A stretch of DNA of 64,000 nucleotides. Source: an uncultured Pelagibacteraceae bacterium. GTDB lineage: Bacteria; Pseudomonadota; Alphaproteobacteria; Pelagibacterales; Pelagibacteraceae. The stretch lies in NCBI GenBank assembly GCA_902589315.1, contig CACISK010000005.1, positions 42,522-106,521 on the forward strand, in the 5' to 3' direction. Below the pieces are notes generated by a model. The model was not told where the DNA came from and ran no database searches. It saw only the letters and a program-made list of their open reading frames with translations. The position numbers and the translations under genes were made by a program. Positions 1 to 10,487 of the stretch are shown here, piece by piece. Position 1 is the first letter of the stretch. The number at the start of each line of letters is the position of its first letter.

Positions 1-280
1 TCCAAAATTAGGATCAGTAACCAATGATGTAAAAAAAGCTATAACTGACGCAAAATCTGGTCAAGTTGAAATAAGAAATGATAAAGATGGAAACATAGGC
101 TTGAGTATAGGAAATAAATCTTTTTCGGATGATAAATTAATAATGAATTTTAATGCTGTATTAGATGCAATCGAAAAAGAAAAATCAAATAATACAGTTA
201 AAGGTGACTTAATTAAGCAAGCTTTTATAACGTCAACAATGGGCGTTTCATACAAAATTAAATTAGGTAAGAGTATTTAG
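1..280 (+). CDS. rplA: 50S ribosomal protein L1, C-terminal part (cut by window start)
   Basis: The open frame beginning at base 2 gives 92 residues ending in KIKLGKSI and a TAG stop, and reads like the C-terminal domain of ribosomal protein L1 (PKLGSVTNDV at the start, ITSTMGVSYKI near the end). L1 binds 23S rRNA at the mobile stalk of the large subunit and in many bacteria represses its own operon. The gene continues upstream of the window. Only two bases separate its stop from rplJ, so the two are almost surely cotranscribed and probably translationally coupled. Confidence 0.93.
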   Translation, partial: PKLGSVTNDVKKAITDAKSGQVEIRNDKDGNIGLSIGNKSFSDDKLIMNFNAVLDAIEKEKSNNTVKGDLIKQAFITSTMGVSYKIKLGKSI

Positions 281-282
281 TT

Positions 283-792
283 ATGATGAATAAAGAGCAA
301 AAAAAACAGTACATATCCGATATGACAAATCAGTTTGAAAAATCTGAGGCTGTTATAGTTACTCATTATCAAGGCTTAACGATGAATCAACTTGATGACT
401 TAAGAGCTAAAATGAGAGAGCATGGTATAAAATTTAAAATTACAAATAATAGAATAACTAAATTAGCTTTAGAAAAAACAAGATGTAAAGATCTTTCATA
501 CTTGTTTTCTGGTCCTACTGCCGTAGCTTTGTCTGAAGATGCTATAACTTCTGCAAAAATTCTAACAAATTTTTCTAAAGAAAATGAAAACCTAAAGATT
601 CTTGGAGGAATCATGGGATCTGACATTTTAGATGTTGCTGGCGTCAAAAATGTAGCTACTTTACCTTCACTAGATGAGGCCAGGGCAAAAATAGTAGGAA
701 TATTAAGGTCTCCAGCACAAAAAATAGCAAGTATTTTACTTGCGCCGGCGTCAAAAATCGCTATTTTAGCGCTCGAAAAATCAAAAAAATAA
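283..792 (+). CDS. rplJ: 50S ribosomal protein L10
   Basis: L10 anchors the L7/L12 dimers to 23S rRNA, forming the stalk that recruits translation factors. The 169-residue product is of normal family length, with the N-terminal rRNA-binding domain (VTHYQGLTMNQLDDLR around residues 26-41) and a C-terminal helix that binds L12. Two adjacent ATG codons (283 and 286) could start it. The usual order rplA-rplJ-rplL is kept, but the gap to rplA is two bases, so any L10 autoregulatory leader would have to lie inside rplA or be absent. Confidence 0.96.
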   Translation: MMNKEQKKQYISDMTNQFEKSEAVIVTHYQGLTMNQLDDLRAKMREHGIKFKITNNRITKLALEKTRCKDLSYLFSGPTAVALSEDAITSAKILTNFSKENENLKILGGIMGSDILDVAGVKNVATLPSLDEARAKIVGILRSPAQKIASILLAPASKIAILALEKSKK

Positions 793-810
793 CCAGGGAC
801 AAGAATTACT

Positions 811-1182
811 ATGGCTGACTTAAATAAAATTATAGAAGACTTATCAAGTTTAACTGTTGTAGAAGCAGCTGAACTTTCAAAACAACTAGAGGAAAAATGG
901 GGTGTAACAGCAGCAGCAGCAGTAGCCGCAGCACCAGCAGCAGCAGGCAGCGCAGCACCAGCTGAGGAAAAAGACGAATTTACAATTATGTTAACTGCTG
1001 CAGGGGATAAAAAGATTAATGTTATAAAAGAGGTTAGAGCAATTACTGCTCTTGGTCTTAAAGAAGCAAAAGATTTAGTTGAAGGAGCACCTAAAGAAGT
1101 CAAAACAGGTGTTAATAAAAAAGAAGCAGAAGAGATTAAGCAAAAACTTGAAGCAGCTGGCGCAAAAGTAGAATTAAAATAA
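811..1182 (+). CDS. rplL: 50S ribosomal protein L7/L12
   Basis: The stalk protein is present in several copies per ribosome and contacts elongation factors. At 123 residues it has the normal architecture: an N-terminal dimerisation domain that binds L10, an alanine-rich flexible hinge (about residues 32-50, a long run of Ala with Val, Pro and Gly), and the C-terminal factor-binding domain with [14 protein letters not shown]. The 18-base gap after rplJ contains AGGGA, one of the few clear Shine-Dalgarno sequences in the window, which fits the need for extra L12 over L10. Confidence 0.97.
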   Translation: MADLNKIIEDLSSLTVVEAAELSKQLEEKWGVTAAAAVAAAPAAAGSAAPAEEKDEFTIMLTAAGDKKINVIKEVRAITALGLKEAKDLVEGAPKEVKTGVNKKEAEEIKQKLEAAGAKVELK

Positions 1183-1199
1183 ATTAAATAGGATTTTTT

Positions 1200-1223
1200 A
1201 CTGGTTAGGTTATTTTAATCAGT
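1200..1223 (+). promoter_or_regulatory. Candidate RNA hairpin between rplL and rpoB
   Basis: ACTGGTTA at 1200-1207 can pair with TAATCAGT at 1216-1223 (eight pairs, one of them G-U, eight-base loop). It lies in the 48-base rplL-rpoB gap, where E. coli has an attenuator and RNase III processing site that lower rpoBC expression relative to rplJL. There is no U tract after it, so it is not a canonical terminator; processing or partial attenuation is the more likely role. In DNA this A/T-rich, chance pairing is possible. Confidence 0.35.
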
Positions 1224-1230
1224 TGTTGGG

Positions 1231-4200
1231 ATGCAATTATCTTTTACAGAAAAGAAAAATATTAGAAAAAGTTTTGGTAAGCTAAAAGAAAGTTTATCTA
1301 TACCAAACTTGATAGAAGTACAGAAAAATTCATATAAAGAATTAACTGAATTTAGACAGGATGTAGAACAACATCTTGTGAAAGGTTTTGATAGAGTTTT
1401 TAAAAGTATTTTTCCTATCGAGGATTTAAATGATAAAGCAACATTAGAATATGTTTCTTATAAGCTAGAGAAACCAAAATTTGATGTCGAAGAATGCATT
1501 TCTAGAGGCTTAACTTATTCAGCTGCACTAAAATGTACATTAAGACTAGTAGTTTACGAAATAGACCAAGAAAATAATACTAAAGACATTTTATCTGCAA
1601 AAGAACAAGAAGTTTATATGGGTGAAGTTCCAATGATGACAAATAGTGGAACATTTATAACAAATGGAGTTCAAAGAGTTGTTGTTAATCAAATGCATAG
1701 AAGCCCAGGAGTATTTTTTGATCATGATAAAGGCAAATCACATGCAAGTGGAAAATTGCTATTTAACTGTAGAGTTATACCTAATAGGGGATCATGGTTA
1801 GATTTTGAATTTGATGTAAAAGATTTATTATATTTTAGAATAGATAGAAAAAAGAAAATTCTTGTTTCTACTTTGCTACAAGCACTAGGTTTTTCTAAAA
1901 ATGATATTGTTGATGAGTTTTATCAAAAAGAAACTTTAAGTTACGACAAGAATTTAAATAAATGGAAAACTAAATTTGATCCTGAAAATTATAAAGCTAA
2001 GAATTTTTCTGAAGAAGTAATAGATGCAAAAAATAATAAAGTTGTAGTTAAATCAGGTGAAAAAATAAATTTTTTAACAGCAAAAAAACTTTCTAATGAT
2101 GGTTTGAAGGAAATTTTTGTATCAAGCGAATCTTTGTACGGTAAGTTTTTACATAGAGATATCAAGATAGGTGAAGATATTTTTAAAATAGGTACAGAAT
2201 TAAACGAGACTATTATTACTAAAATTGTTGAAGCCGATATTAAAACATTAGATATATCTCGAACAAATTCAATAAATAAAGGACCTTACTTATTATTGAG
2301 TATTTTTAATGATAAAAATGAAAACAAAAACGATGCTATCACAGAAATATATAAAGTTTTAAGACCAGGAGAACCTCCAACAATTGAAATAGCAACTCAA
2401 ATATTCAATAACTTATTTTTTAGTTCTGATAGGTATGACTTGTCAGATGTTGGAAGAGTAAAAATGAACTCAAGATTAGAATTAGAATGTTCTGATAAAA
2501 TCACAATTCTCAGAAATGACGACATATTAGCGATTATTCAAAAAATGTTGGATTTAAGAGATGGCAAAGATGATGTAGACGATATAGATCATTTAGGAAA
2601 TAGAAGAGTAAGATCTGTTGGTGAGCTTGTTGAAAATCAAGCACGTATTGGTGTTTATAGAATGGAGAGAGCTATTAAAGAAAAGATGACAACATTGGAT
2701 GTAGAGTCAGCTATGCCACAAGATCTTATTAATGCAAAACCTCTTACAATTTCACTTAAAGATTTTTTCGCAACTTCTCAATTATCTCAGTTTATGGATC
2801 AAACAAATCCACTATCAGAAATTACACACAAAAGAAGAGTTTCAGCTTTAGGACCTGGTGGTTTAACTAGAGAACGTGCTGGATTTGAAGTTAGAGACGT
2901 CCATCCAACTCACTATGGAAGAATTTGTCCTATAGAGACACCCGAGGGACCGAATATTGGTCTAATTAATAGTCTTTCAACATACTCTAAAATTAATAAG
3001 TATGGTTTTATTGAAAGTCCTTATAAAATAGTAAAAGATGGCAAGGTTCAGAGTAACATTGAATATCTTTCAGCAATGGAAGAAACTAAATTTACAATTG
3101 CCCAAGCAAACTCATTAATTGATAAAAATGGAAAGTTTACTGAAGAACTAGTTTCTTGTAGACAAAATTTAAATTTTATTTTAGCTAAACCTGAAAATAT
3201 AGATTATATAGACGTTTCACCTAAGCAACTTGTTTCAGTTGCAGCTTCTTTAATACCTTTTTTAGAAAATGATGATGCGAATAGAGCTTTAATGGGATCA
3301 AATATGATGAGACAGGCTGTTCCTTTGCTTAAACCTGAGGCACCATTAGTAGGCACAGGCATTGAAAGTGATGTAGCATTAGATTCAGGTGTAACAATTG
3401 TTGCGAAAAGAGATGGTGTTGTTGATAAAATAGATGGTAAAAGAATAGTCATTAAAGCTTCTAGTGAAAAAGATTATTCTAAGTCAGGTGTAGACATTTA
3501 TAATCTGCAAAAATTTAAGAGATCTAATCAGAATACATGTATAAATCAAAAACCATTAGTTAGAGTAGGTGATAAAGTCAAACCAGGAGACATTATAGCA
3601 GATGGTCCTTCCACTAAAGTTGGTGAATTAGCTTTGGGTAAAAATGTAACGGTGGCTTTTATGCCATGGCAAGGTTACAATTTTGAGGACTCTATACTTA
3701 TTTCAGAGAGGTGTGTAACAGATGATGTTTTCACTTCTATTCATATAGAGGAATATGAAATAATGGCAAGAGACACTAAACTTGGTGAGGAGGATATTAC
3801 CAGAGATATACCAAATGTTAATGAAGAAACTTTAAAAAATCTTGATGAGTCTGGTATAGTTTACATTGGAGCAGAGGTTAAACCTGGAGATATTCTTGTT
3901 GGTAAAGTTACTCCAAAAGGTGATACTGCATCTGGTCCAGAGGAAAAATTATTAAGATCAATTTTCGGTGAAAAAGCTATAGATGTTACTGACACTTCAC
4001 TAAAAATGCCTAGTGGAAGTGGCGGTATTGTTGTTGATGTAAGAGTATTTAATAGACATGGTATTGATAAAGACGAAAGATCTATAACTATAGAGAGAGC
4101 TGAAATAGAAAGTGTCCAGGAGGATAAAAAGGTAGAAGAGGAAATATTGGAGAGAAGTGTAAAACAGAGTCTCTCATCTATACTTAATGGTATTAAGACT

Positions 4201-5313
4201 AATAAAAAAATTAAAGATGTTGAGGCAAATACAACTTTATCAGATAATTTAATCAATAATCTTCCTATTTCAGATCTTTTCAAAATTTCAGTTGAAGATC
4301 AGGCGAAGCAATCTTCATTGTCTCAAATCAGAGATCAATTTAATAGTGCAAAACAAGATATCCAAGATAGATTTGAGGATAAGGTTTTAAAAATTAGGCA
4401 AGGTGATGATCTATTACCAAGTGTTATGAAAATGGTAAAAGTCTTTGTTGCAATTAAGAGAAGATTAAGACCAGGGGATAAGATGTCAGGAAGGCATGGT
4501 AATAAAGGTGTAGTAAGTAAAATAGTTCCAGTAGAAGATATGCCTTATAGAGAAAATGGAAAGCCGGTAGATATAGTGCTTAATCCATTAGGCGTACCAA
4601 GTAGGATGAATGTAGGTCAAATATTAGAAACGCATCTTGGCTGGTCATGTACAGAGTTAGGTGAGAAGTTAAACCAATTAGTAAACGAAAATCAAAAAAA
4701 GATTGAAAAAACTGAAAAAATTAAGACTTTTTTAAAAAAAGTTTATGGGAATGAAATTTATGATGAAGATATCGAAAAATTGAATTCTTCAGAATTTGAA
4801 GATTTATGTTCAAATATAAGACATGGTGTGCCTATAGCGACCCCCGTATTTGACGGTGCAAAAGAAAAAGATGTAACAAAAATGTTAGAGTTGGCTGATT
4901 TACCAAACTCAGGTCAAACGACACTATGGGATGGTAGAACAGGTGAAAAATTTGATAGACCTGTAACAGTTGGTACAATTTACATGCTAAAACTACATCA
5001 CTTAGTTGAAGACAAAATTCACGCAAGATCTACGGGTCCATACAGTTTAGTCACCCAACAACCCCTTGGTGGAAAAGCTCAATTAGGAGGTCAAAGATTT
5101 GGTGAGATGGAAGTTTGGGCATTAGAGGCTTATGGTGCATCTTATACGCTTCAAGAAATCCTAACTGTAAAATCAGATGATGTCGCGGGTAGAGTAAAGG
5201 TTTACGAAACAATTGTTAAAGGTGAAGAAAATTTTGAATCTGGTATTCCAGAGTCATTTAATGTATTGGTAAAAGAAATCAAATCACTAGCATTGAATGT
5301 GGAGTTAAATTAA
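1231..5313 (+). CDS. rpoB: DNA-directed RNA polymerase subunit beta
   Basis: This is the catalytic-core beta subunit, 1360 residues, full length. The rifampicin-pocket region ([20 protein letters not shown]) and the downstream [15 protein letters not shown] and [20 protein letters not shown] motifs are all intact, and the pocket looks like the drug-sensitive form. The C-terminus carries the conserved LNVEL tail. The stop codon is followed directly by the rpoC ATG with no gap, so the two large subunits are cotranscribed. The start at 1231 gives the expected [16 protein letters not shown] beginning. Confidence 0.98.
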   Translation: MQLSFTEKKNIRKSFGKLKESLSIPNLIEVQKNSYKELTEFRQDVEQHLVKGFDRVFKSIFPIEDLNDKATLEYVSYKLEKPKFDVEECISRGLTYSAALKCTLRLVVYEIDQENNTKDILSAKEQEVYMGEVPMMTNSGTFITNGVQRVVVNQMHRSPGVFFDHDKGKSHASGKLLFNCRVIPNRGSWLDFEFDVKDLLYFRIDRKKKILVSTLLQALGFSKNDIVDEFYQKETLSYDKNLNKWKTKFDPENYKAKNFSEEVIDAKNNKVVVKSGEKINFLTAKKLSNDGLKEIFVSSESLYGKFLHRDIKIGEDIFKIGTELNETIITKIVEADIKTLDISRTNSINKGPYLLLSIFNDKNENKNDAITEIYKVLRPGEPPTIEIATQIFNNLFFSSDRYDLSDVGRVKMNSRLELECSDKITILRNDDILAIIQKMLDLRDGKDDVDDIDHLGNRRVRSVGELVENQARIGVYRMERAIKEKMTTLDVESAMPQDLINAKPLTISLKDFFATSQLSQFMDQTNPLSEITHKRRVSALGPGGLTRERAGFEVRDVHPTHYGRICPIETPEGPNIGLINSLSTYSKINKYGFIESPYKIVKDGKVQSNIEYLSAMEETKFTIAQANSLIDKNGKFTEELVSCRQNLNFILAKPENIDYIDVSPKQLVSVAASLIPFLENDDANRALMGSNMMRQAVPLLKPEAPLVGTGIESDVALDSGVTIVAKRDGVVDKIDGKRIVIKASSEKDYSKSGVDIYNLQKFKRSNQNTCINQKPLVRVGDKVKPGDIIADGPSTKVGELALGKNVTVAFMPWQGYNFEDSILISERCVTDDVFTSIHIEEYEIMARDTKLGEEDITRDIPNVNEETLKNLDESGIVYIGAEVKPGDILVGKVTPKGDTASGPEEKLLRSIFGEKAIDVTDTSLKMPSGSGGIVVDVRVFNRHGIDKDERSITIERAEIESVQEDKKVEEEILERSVKQSLSSILNGIKTNKKIKDVEANTTLSDNLINNLPISDLFKISVEDQAKQSSLSQIRDQFNSAKQDIQDRFEDKVLKIRQGDDLLPSVMKMVKVFVAIKRRLRPGDKMSGRHGNKGVVSKIVPVEDMPYRENGKPVDIVLNPLGVPSRMNVGQILETHLGWSCTELGEKLNQLVNENQKKIEKTEKIKTFLKKVYGNEIYDEDIEKLNSSEFEDLCSNIRHGVPIATPVFDGAKEKDVTKMLELADLPNSGQTTLWDGRTGEKFDRPVTVGTIYMLKLHHLVEDKIHARSTGPYSLVTQQPLGGKAQLGGQRFGEMEVWALEAYGASYTLQEILTVKSDDVAGRVKVYETIVKGEENFESGIPESFNVLVKEIKSLALNVELN

Positions 5314-8300
5314 ATGAGTAAAGAGTTAACAGATTTATTTAAATCTTCAGAAATATCAGAAGCACAAAATTTTAATAGCATCAAAATCACTCTCGCAAGT
5401 CCTGAGAAAATTAAATCATGGACTTATGGAGAAATTAAAAAACCTGAAACAATAAATTATAGAACTTTTAGACCTGAAAAAGATGGTCTCTTTTGTGCAA
5501 GAATCTTTGGACCAATAAAAGATTATGAATGTCTTTGTGGTAAGTACAAAAGGATGAAATTCAGGGGTATTATATGTGAAAAATGTGGAGTTGAGGTAAC
5601 AAAATCAAATGTGAGGCGTGAGAGAATGGGTCACATAAATTTAGCGACTCCAGTAGCTCATATATGGTTTCTTAAATCTTTACCAAGTAGAATATCACTT
5701 GCAATAGATATGAAGCTTAAAGAAGTAGAGAGAGTTCTATATTTTGAAAATTTCATAGTTATAGAGCCAGGCTTAACTGGTCTTAAGAAGAACCAACTCT
5801 TGGGAGAGGAAGAACTTATAAAATATCAAGATGAGTACGGAGAAGAGTCATTCACTGCAGGAATTGGAGCAGAAGCTATATTAGAAATACTTAAGTCAAT
5901 TGATTTAGAGCATGAAAAAGAGGCTTTAATTAAATCAATTAAAGAAACTAAATCCAAAGTTTCAGAGGAAAGATCAATTAAAAGATTAAAATTAATTGAA
6001 TCATTTATTGAAACTGGAAATAAACCAGAATGGATGATTTTAACAACAATTCCAGTAATTCCACCAGAGCTAAGACCATTGGTCCCATTAGATGGAGGAA
6101 GATTTGCTACGTCTGATTTAAATGACTTATACAGAAGAGTTATAAATAGAAACAATCGTTTAAAAAGGTTAATGGATCTTAAAGCTCCAGATATTATTGT
6201 AAGAAATGAAAAAAGAATGCTTCAAGAGTCTGTAGATGCCTTGTTTGACAATGGTAGAAGAGGAAGGGTTATCACAGGAACAGGTAAAAGACCTCTTAAA
6301 TCTCTAGCAGAAATGCTAAAAGGTAAACAAGGAAGATTTAGACAAAATTTATTGGGTAAAAGAGTAGATTATTCTGGAAGATCAGTCATTGTAGTAGGAC
6401 CAGACTTAAAATTACACGAATGTGGATTACCAAAGAAAATGGCTTTAGAATTATTTAAACCATTTTTATATGCAAGATTAAATAAACTTGGATTAGCTTC
6501 CACAATTAAGCAAGCCAAAAAACTTGTTGAAAGAGAAAGAAATGAAGTTTGGGATGCTTTAGAATTAATTGTTAGAGAACATCCTGTTATATTAAATAGA
6601 GCTCCAACATTACATAGATTAGGTGTTCAAGCATTTGAACCAAAATTGATAGAAGGAAATGCAATCGAATTACATCCACTTACTTGTGCTGCTTTTAATG
6701 CAGATTTTGATGGGGATCAGATGGCAGTTCATGTTCCATTGAGTTTAGAGGCACAATTAGAAGCTAGAGTTTTAATGATGTCCACAAATAATATTCTAAG
6801 TCCATCAAATGGAAAACCTATAATTGTTCCAAGTCAGGATATGATTTTAGGAATTTACTATCTTTCTCAACCACCATATCAAACTGACAGAGTTGAGGGC
6901 TACTTTGTAAACACCTCTGAGATTGAACATGCATTAGAAATTGGTCAAATAAAAGTTCATTCAAGAATTGTTTCTAGATTTACAACAGTTGATGAAAAAG
7001 GTAATACTAAATATGAAAAACATATTAGTACAGCTGGAAGATTTTTATTAGCAAACTTAATTCCAAAAAATATAAATAATAAATTTGCTCTTGTTGACAG
7101 ATTACTACCAAAAAAAATAGTTTCTGAAGTCATTGACCATGTATTCAGATTCTCTGGTCAAAAAAGTACAGTAATATTTTGTGATAAATTAAAAGATCTT
7201 GGATTTAAACATGCATTTAAGGCTGGAATATCATTTGGTAAAGACGATCTAGTAATTCCAGATAACAAACAACAGTTAATTGATGAAACAAAAAAATTAA
7301 TATCGGATTATGAGAACCAATATTCAGAAGGATTAATAACTAGAGGTGAAAAATACAATAAAGTTATTGATGCATGGTCAAAATGTACAGATAAAGTAGC
7401 TTCTGAAATGATGAAAAGAATTTCTGCTACTGAAATAACAGAAGATGGGCTGAAAATTAATTCAGTATTTATGATGGCAGACAGTGGTGCAAGAGGATCT
7501 GCGGCTCAAATGAAGCAATTAGCTGGTATGAGAGGTTTAATAGCTAAACCATCTGGTGAAATTATTGAGTCACCAATAACATCAAATTTTAAAGAAGGTT
7601 TAACTGCTCTAGAATATTTTAATTCAACACACGGAGCAAGAAAAGGACTAGCTGATACAGCATTGAAAACAGCAAGTTCTGGATATTTAACTAGAAGACT
7701 TTGTGATGTTGCGCAAGATTTAACGATAACTTCTTCTAAATGTACTGCCAAATGTGGCTCAATAAAACTTACGGAAGTTTTAGAAGGTGGAAACATAATG
7801 GTTAGTTTATCAGAACGGGCTCTTGGAAGAGTTGCTGCAAAAGATGTGAAAAATCCATTAACTGGAGACGTGTTAATCAAAAAAGATCAAATGATTGATG
7901 AAGCTGGATGTGAAAAAATAGATTCTGCAGGTGTAAAGAGCTTGAATGTTTATTCAGTAATGACGTGTGGAATGAAGGAAGGTGTTTGTGCAACTTCATA
8001 TGGAAGAGATCTTTCAAGAGGAAAAATGGTTCATGTTGGAGAGGCAATTGGAATGATATCAGCACAATCAATTGGTGAACCAGGAACTCAACTTACAATG
8101 AGAACTTTCCACGTAGGAGGAACAGCTTCAGTTAAACAAGACTCCCAAATAGTATCAAATAATGATGGTATATTAAAAATTGTTAATACAAACTTATTAG
8201 TTGATTCAAAAAAGAACTTAATTGTAATGGGAAGAAATACTGAACTTTCTATTGAAGACGACAACGGACTTCAAGTGGCATCATACAAAGTGCCATATGG

Positions 8301-9480
8301 ATCAAAACTTTTCTTCGAAAATGGAGATAAAGTTAAAAGAGGATCTAAAATATGCGAGTGGGATCCATATACAACACCTGTTATAGCTGAAAAAGATGGA
8401 ATAGCAAATTATGTAGATTTAATTGATGGTGTATCAATCGCAGAAACTACTGATGATGCAACAGGAATTTCTACCAAAGCTGTGGTTGATTGGAAAACCC
8501 AATCTAAGAATACTGATTTAAAACCAAGGATTACATTAAGAGATGCAAAAGGTAATGTTATAAAAAAAGCTGATGACAATGAAGCAAGATACTACTTAGT
8601 ACCAGATTCAATTTTATCTGTTAAAGATGGTCAAAAAATTTCAGCTGGAGATGTAATAGCTAGATTACCTAAAGAGACTACAAAGACTAAAGATATTACT
8701 GGAGGTCTACCAAGAGTTGCTGAATTATTCGAAGCAAGAAAAGCAAAAGATAGTGCTATTATTGCTGAGAATGACGGTAAAGTAATATTTGGTAAAGAGG
8801 TAAGAGGTAAGCAGAGAGTAACAATAGAATCTGAAAATGGTGATACTTCAAGCTATTTAATTCCAAAAGGAAAACATATTAATTTTAACCAAGGTGAAAA
8901 AATTAAAAAAGGTGAATATTTGTTAGATGGTCAACCCTTACCGCACGATATTCTTAGAATTCTAGGTATTGAAGAGTTGACTGAATATTTCGTAAACCAG
9001 GTACAAGATGTTTATAGGTTACAAGGTGTAATAATAAATGATAAGCACATAGAAGTTATCTTAAGACAAATGTTGAAAAAAGTTGAAGTAAAAATCCAAG
9101 GAGATAGCACATATTTACCAGGTGAAATTGTTGATAGAATTAAATTTGAAAACACTAATGAACAACTTGTTAAAGACGGTAAAAACCCTGCTGTTGGAGA
9201 CAGAGTTTTAATGGGGATAACTAAAGCTTCACTTCAAACAGAGTCATTTATTTCAGCTGCTTCTTTCCAAGAAACAACAAGAGTTTTAACAGATGCTGCC
9301 ATTAAAGGTAAGGTTGATAAATTGTCAGGATTAAAAGAGAATGTTATTGTTGGAAGATTAGTACCAGCTGGAACAGGTTCTGTTAAAAATTTATGGAACA
9401 AAAAAGCTCGTTTAGATGATGAAAAATTTATTGCTGAGAACGAAAAGATTGAGCAAGCAGAAAGTCCCGTAAATCAATAA
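5314..9480 (+). CDS. rpoC: DNA-directed RNA polymerase subunit beta'
   Basis: The largest RNA polymerase subunit, 1388 residues. The active-site NADFDGD (Asp464, 466 and 468 bind catalytic Mg) and the N-terminal zinc site (CLCG...CEKCG) are intact, and the trigger-loop region (MRTFHVGG) is conserved. The second zinc site is unusual: Cys810, Cys885 and Cys892 align with three of the four ligands known from E. coli, but the fourth position is Ser895 ([10 protein letters not shown] instead of the usual GVCAKCYGRD), while an extra cysteine appears at 814 (KCTAKCG). This may be a ligand swap and is reported as a finding. The gene follows rpoB with no gap and ends the operon. Confidence 0.98.
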   Translation: MSKELTDLFKSSEISEAQNFNSIKITLASPEKIKSWTYGEIKKPETINYRTFRPEKDGLFCARIFGPIKDYECLCGKYKRMKFRGIICEKCGVEVTKSNVRRERMGHINLATPVAHIWFLKSLPSRISLAIDMKLKEVERVLYFENFIVIEPGLTGLKKNQLLGEEELIKYQDEYGEESFTAGIGAEAILEILKSIDLEHEKEALIKSIKETKSKVSEERSIKRLKLIESFIETGNKPEWMILTTIPVIPPELRPLVPLDGGRFATSDLNDLYRRVINRNNRLKRLMDLKAPDIIVRNEKRMLQESVDALFDNGRRGRVITGTGKRPLKSLAEMLKGKQGRFRQNLLGKRVDYSGRSVIVVGPDLKLHECGLPKKMALELFKPFLYARLNKLGLASTIKQAKKLVERERNEVWDALELIVREHPVILNRAPTLHRLGVQAFEPKLIEGNAIELHPLTCAAFNADFDGDQMAVHVPLSLEAQLEARVLMMSTNNILSPSNGKPIIVPSQDMILGIYYLSQPPYQTDRVEGYFVNTSEIEHALEIGQIKVHSRIVSRFTTVDEKGNTKYEKHISTAGRFLLANLIPKNINNKFALVDRLLPKKIVSEVIDHVFRFSGQKSTVIFCDKLKDLGFKHAFKAGISFGKDDLVIPDNKQQLIDETKKLISDYENQYSEGLITRGEKYNKVIDAWSKCTDKVASEMMKRISATEITEDGLKINSVFMMADSGARGSAAQMKQLAGMRGLIAKPSGEIIESPITSNFKEGLTALEYFNSTHGARKGLADTALKTASSGYLTRRLCDVAQDLTITSSKCTAKCGSIKLTEVLEGGNIMVSLSERALGRVAAKDVKNPLTGDVLIKKDQMIDEAGCEKIDSAGVKSLNVYSVMTCGMKEGVCATSYGRDLSRGKMVHVGEAIGMISAQSIGEPGTQLTMRTFHVGGTASVKQDSQIVSNNDGILKIVNTNLLVDSKKNLIVMGRNTELSIEDDNGLQVASYKVPYGSKLFFENGDKVKRGSKICEWDPYTTPVIAEKDGIANYVDLIDGVSIAETTDDATGISTKAVVDWKTQSKNTDLKPRITLRDAKGNVIKKADDNEARYYLVPDSILSVKDGQKISAGDVIARLPKETTKTKDITGGLPRVAELFEARKAKDSAIIAENDGKVIFGKEVRGKQRVTIESENGDTSSYLIPKGKHINFNQGEKIKKGEYLLDGQPLPHDILRILGIEELTEYFVNQVQDVYRLQGVIINDKHIEVILRQMLKKVEVKIQGDSTYLPGEIVDRIKFENTNEQLVKDGKNPAVGDRVLMGITKASLQTESFISAASFQETTRVLTDAAIKGKVDKLSGLKENVIVGRLVPAGTGSVKNLWNKKARLDDEKFIAENEKIEQAESPVNQ

Positions 9481-9509
9481 AAAATCACACTTTTTCCTTG
9501 TCTTTTGAT

Positions 9510-9537
9510 TTGACAAATAGAATTTCTATAGTATTTT
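9510..9537 (+). promoter_or_regulatory. Promoter candidate for the rpsL (str) operon
   Basis: A perfect -35 box TTGACA (9510-9515) lies 16 bases before TATTTT (9532-9537). An overlapping alternative is TTGATT (9505-9510), 16 bases before TATAGT (9527-9532). Either would start transcription about 95-105 bases upstream of rpsL, in the longest intergenic gap of the window. Between the rpoC stop and this point I see no convincing GC-rich terminator. Confidence 0.6.
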
Positions 9538-9587
9538 GTGCGTGTTTTTGGTTGGAATGTAGTGTCTTGTGCACTAAACGCTGCCAC

Positions 9588-9607
9588 AAATAACCTGACA
9601 GTTATTT
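9588..9607 (+). promoter_or_regulatory. Perfect inverted repeat in the rpsL leader
   Basis: AAATAAC and GTTATTT form a perfect seven-base stem around the six-base loop CTGACA, 30 bases upstream of the rpsL start. It lies in the predicted leader RNA of the str operon. Ribosomal-protein operons are often autoregulated through leader structures, but I do not recognise a named motif here; the stem is A/T-rich and weak. Confidence 0.35.
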
Positions 9608-9637
9608 CCTCTAAAATCAAATTTATATAAAATTTTT

Positions 9638-10009
9638 ATGCCAACAATTAACCAGTTATTAAGAAAAGGAAGAGAAAAACAAATTGCTAGGAATAAAGTT
9701 CCAGCATTACAAAAACAACCTTTAAAAAGAGGAGTTTGTGTAAAAGTTTATACAACTACTCCAAAAAAACCAAACTCAGCTTTAAGAAAAGTAGCAAGAG
9801 TTAGATTATCAAATGGTTTTGAAGTTACAGCATATATACCAGGTGAAGGACATAATTTACAAGAACACTCGGTTGTTATGATAAGAGGAGGGCGTGTTAA
9901 AGATTTACCTGGAGTTAGATATCATATACTACGAGGTAATTTAGATACTCAAGGAGTTGCAAATAGAAAACAGAGACGTTCTTTATATGGAACGAAAAAA
10001 GGTAAATAA
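9638..10009 (+). CDS. rpsL: 30S ribosomal protein S12
   Basis: S12 sits at the decoding centre and helps control accuracy. The product has 123 residues, normal length, with the conserved loop [12 protein letters not shown] in wild-type (streptomycin-sensitive) form and [12 protein letters not shown] near the end. It is the first gene of the str operon, downstream of the promoter-bearing 157-base gap, and is followed two bases later by rpsG. Confidence 0.98.
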   Translation: MPTINQLLRKGREKQIARNKVPALQKQPLKRGVCVKVYTTTPKKPNSALRKVARVRLSNGFEVTAYIPGEGHNLQEHSVVMIRGGRVKDLPGVRYHILRGNLDTQGVANRKQRRSLYGTKKGK

Positions 10010-10011
10010 AA

Positions 10012-10482
10012 ATGTCTAGAAAAAGAAAAGCTCCTAAAAAAATTCCAGTTGTGGACCCTAGATATAAATCAGTAATAATCCCAAAGTTAATTAATTCAAT
10101 AATGCTAGATGGCAAGAAAACTATTGCTGAAAAAATAGTTTATGACGCGATTGATAAAATTAAATTAAAATCAAAAGATGAACCTTTAACCGTATTTAAC
10201 GATGCGATAAATAATGTAAGACCTACAGTTGAAGTCAGATCAAGACGTGTAGGAGGTGCTACATATCAAGTTCCAGTAGAGGTTAAGGCTAAAAGATCAC
10301 AAGCATTAGCATTAAGATGGATTATTGATGCATCAAGAAAAAGAAAAGATAAAAAAATGTCTGACAAATTATTTAACGAAATTTTTGATGCTTATCAAAA
10401 AAGAGGTTCGGCAATAAAAAAGAAAGAAGATACACACAAAATGGCAGAGTCAAATAAAGCTTTTGCTCATTTTAGATGGTAA
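10012..10482 (+). CDS. rpsG: 30S ribosomal protein S7
   Basis: S7 nucleates assembly of the 30S head and contacts E-site tRNA. The 156-residue product begins [10 protein letters not shown] and has the family signature [18 protein letters not shown] at about residues 75-92. It lies between rpsL and fusA in the usual str order. The two-base rpsL-rpsG spacing leaves no room for the S7-binding intercistronic site known from E. coli. Confidence 0.98.
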   Translation: MSRKRKAPKKIPVVDPRYKSVIIPKLINSIMLDGKKTIAEKIVYDAIDKIKLKSKDEPLTVFNDAINNVRPTVEVRSRRVGGATYQVPVEVKAKRSQALALRWIIDASRKRKDKKMSDKLFNEIFDAYQKRGSAIKKKEDTHKMAESNKAFAHFRW

Positions 10483-10487
10483 ATAAT

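Noticed and set aside
387-1103. 238-residue minus-strand ORF opposite rplJ and rplL
   Set aside because: Low-complexity Ala/Ser/Thr-rich antisense shadow of two certain ribosomal genes; no recognisable domain.
3861-4283. 140-residue minus-strand ORF opposite rpoB
   Set aside because: Shadow of rpoB; composition follows from the complementary codons.
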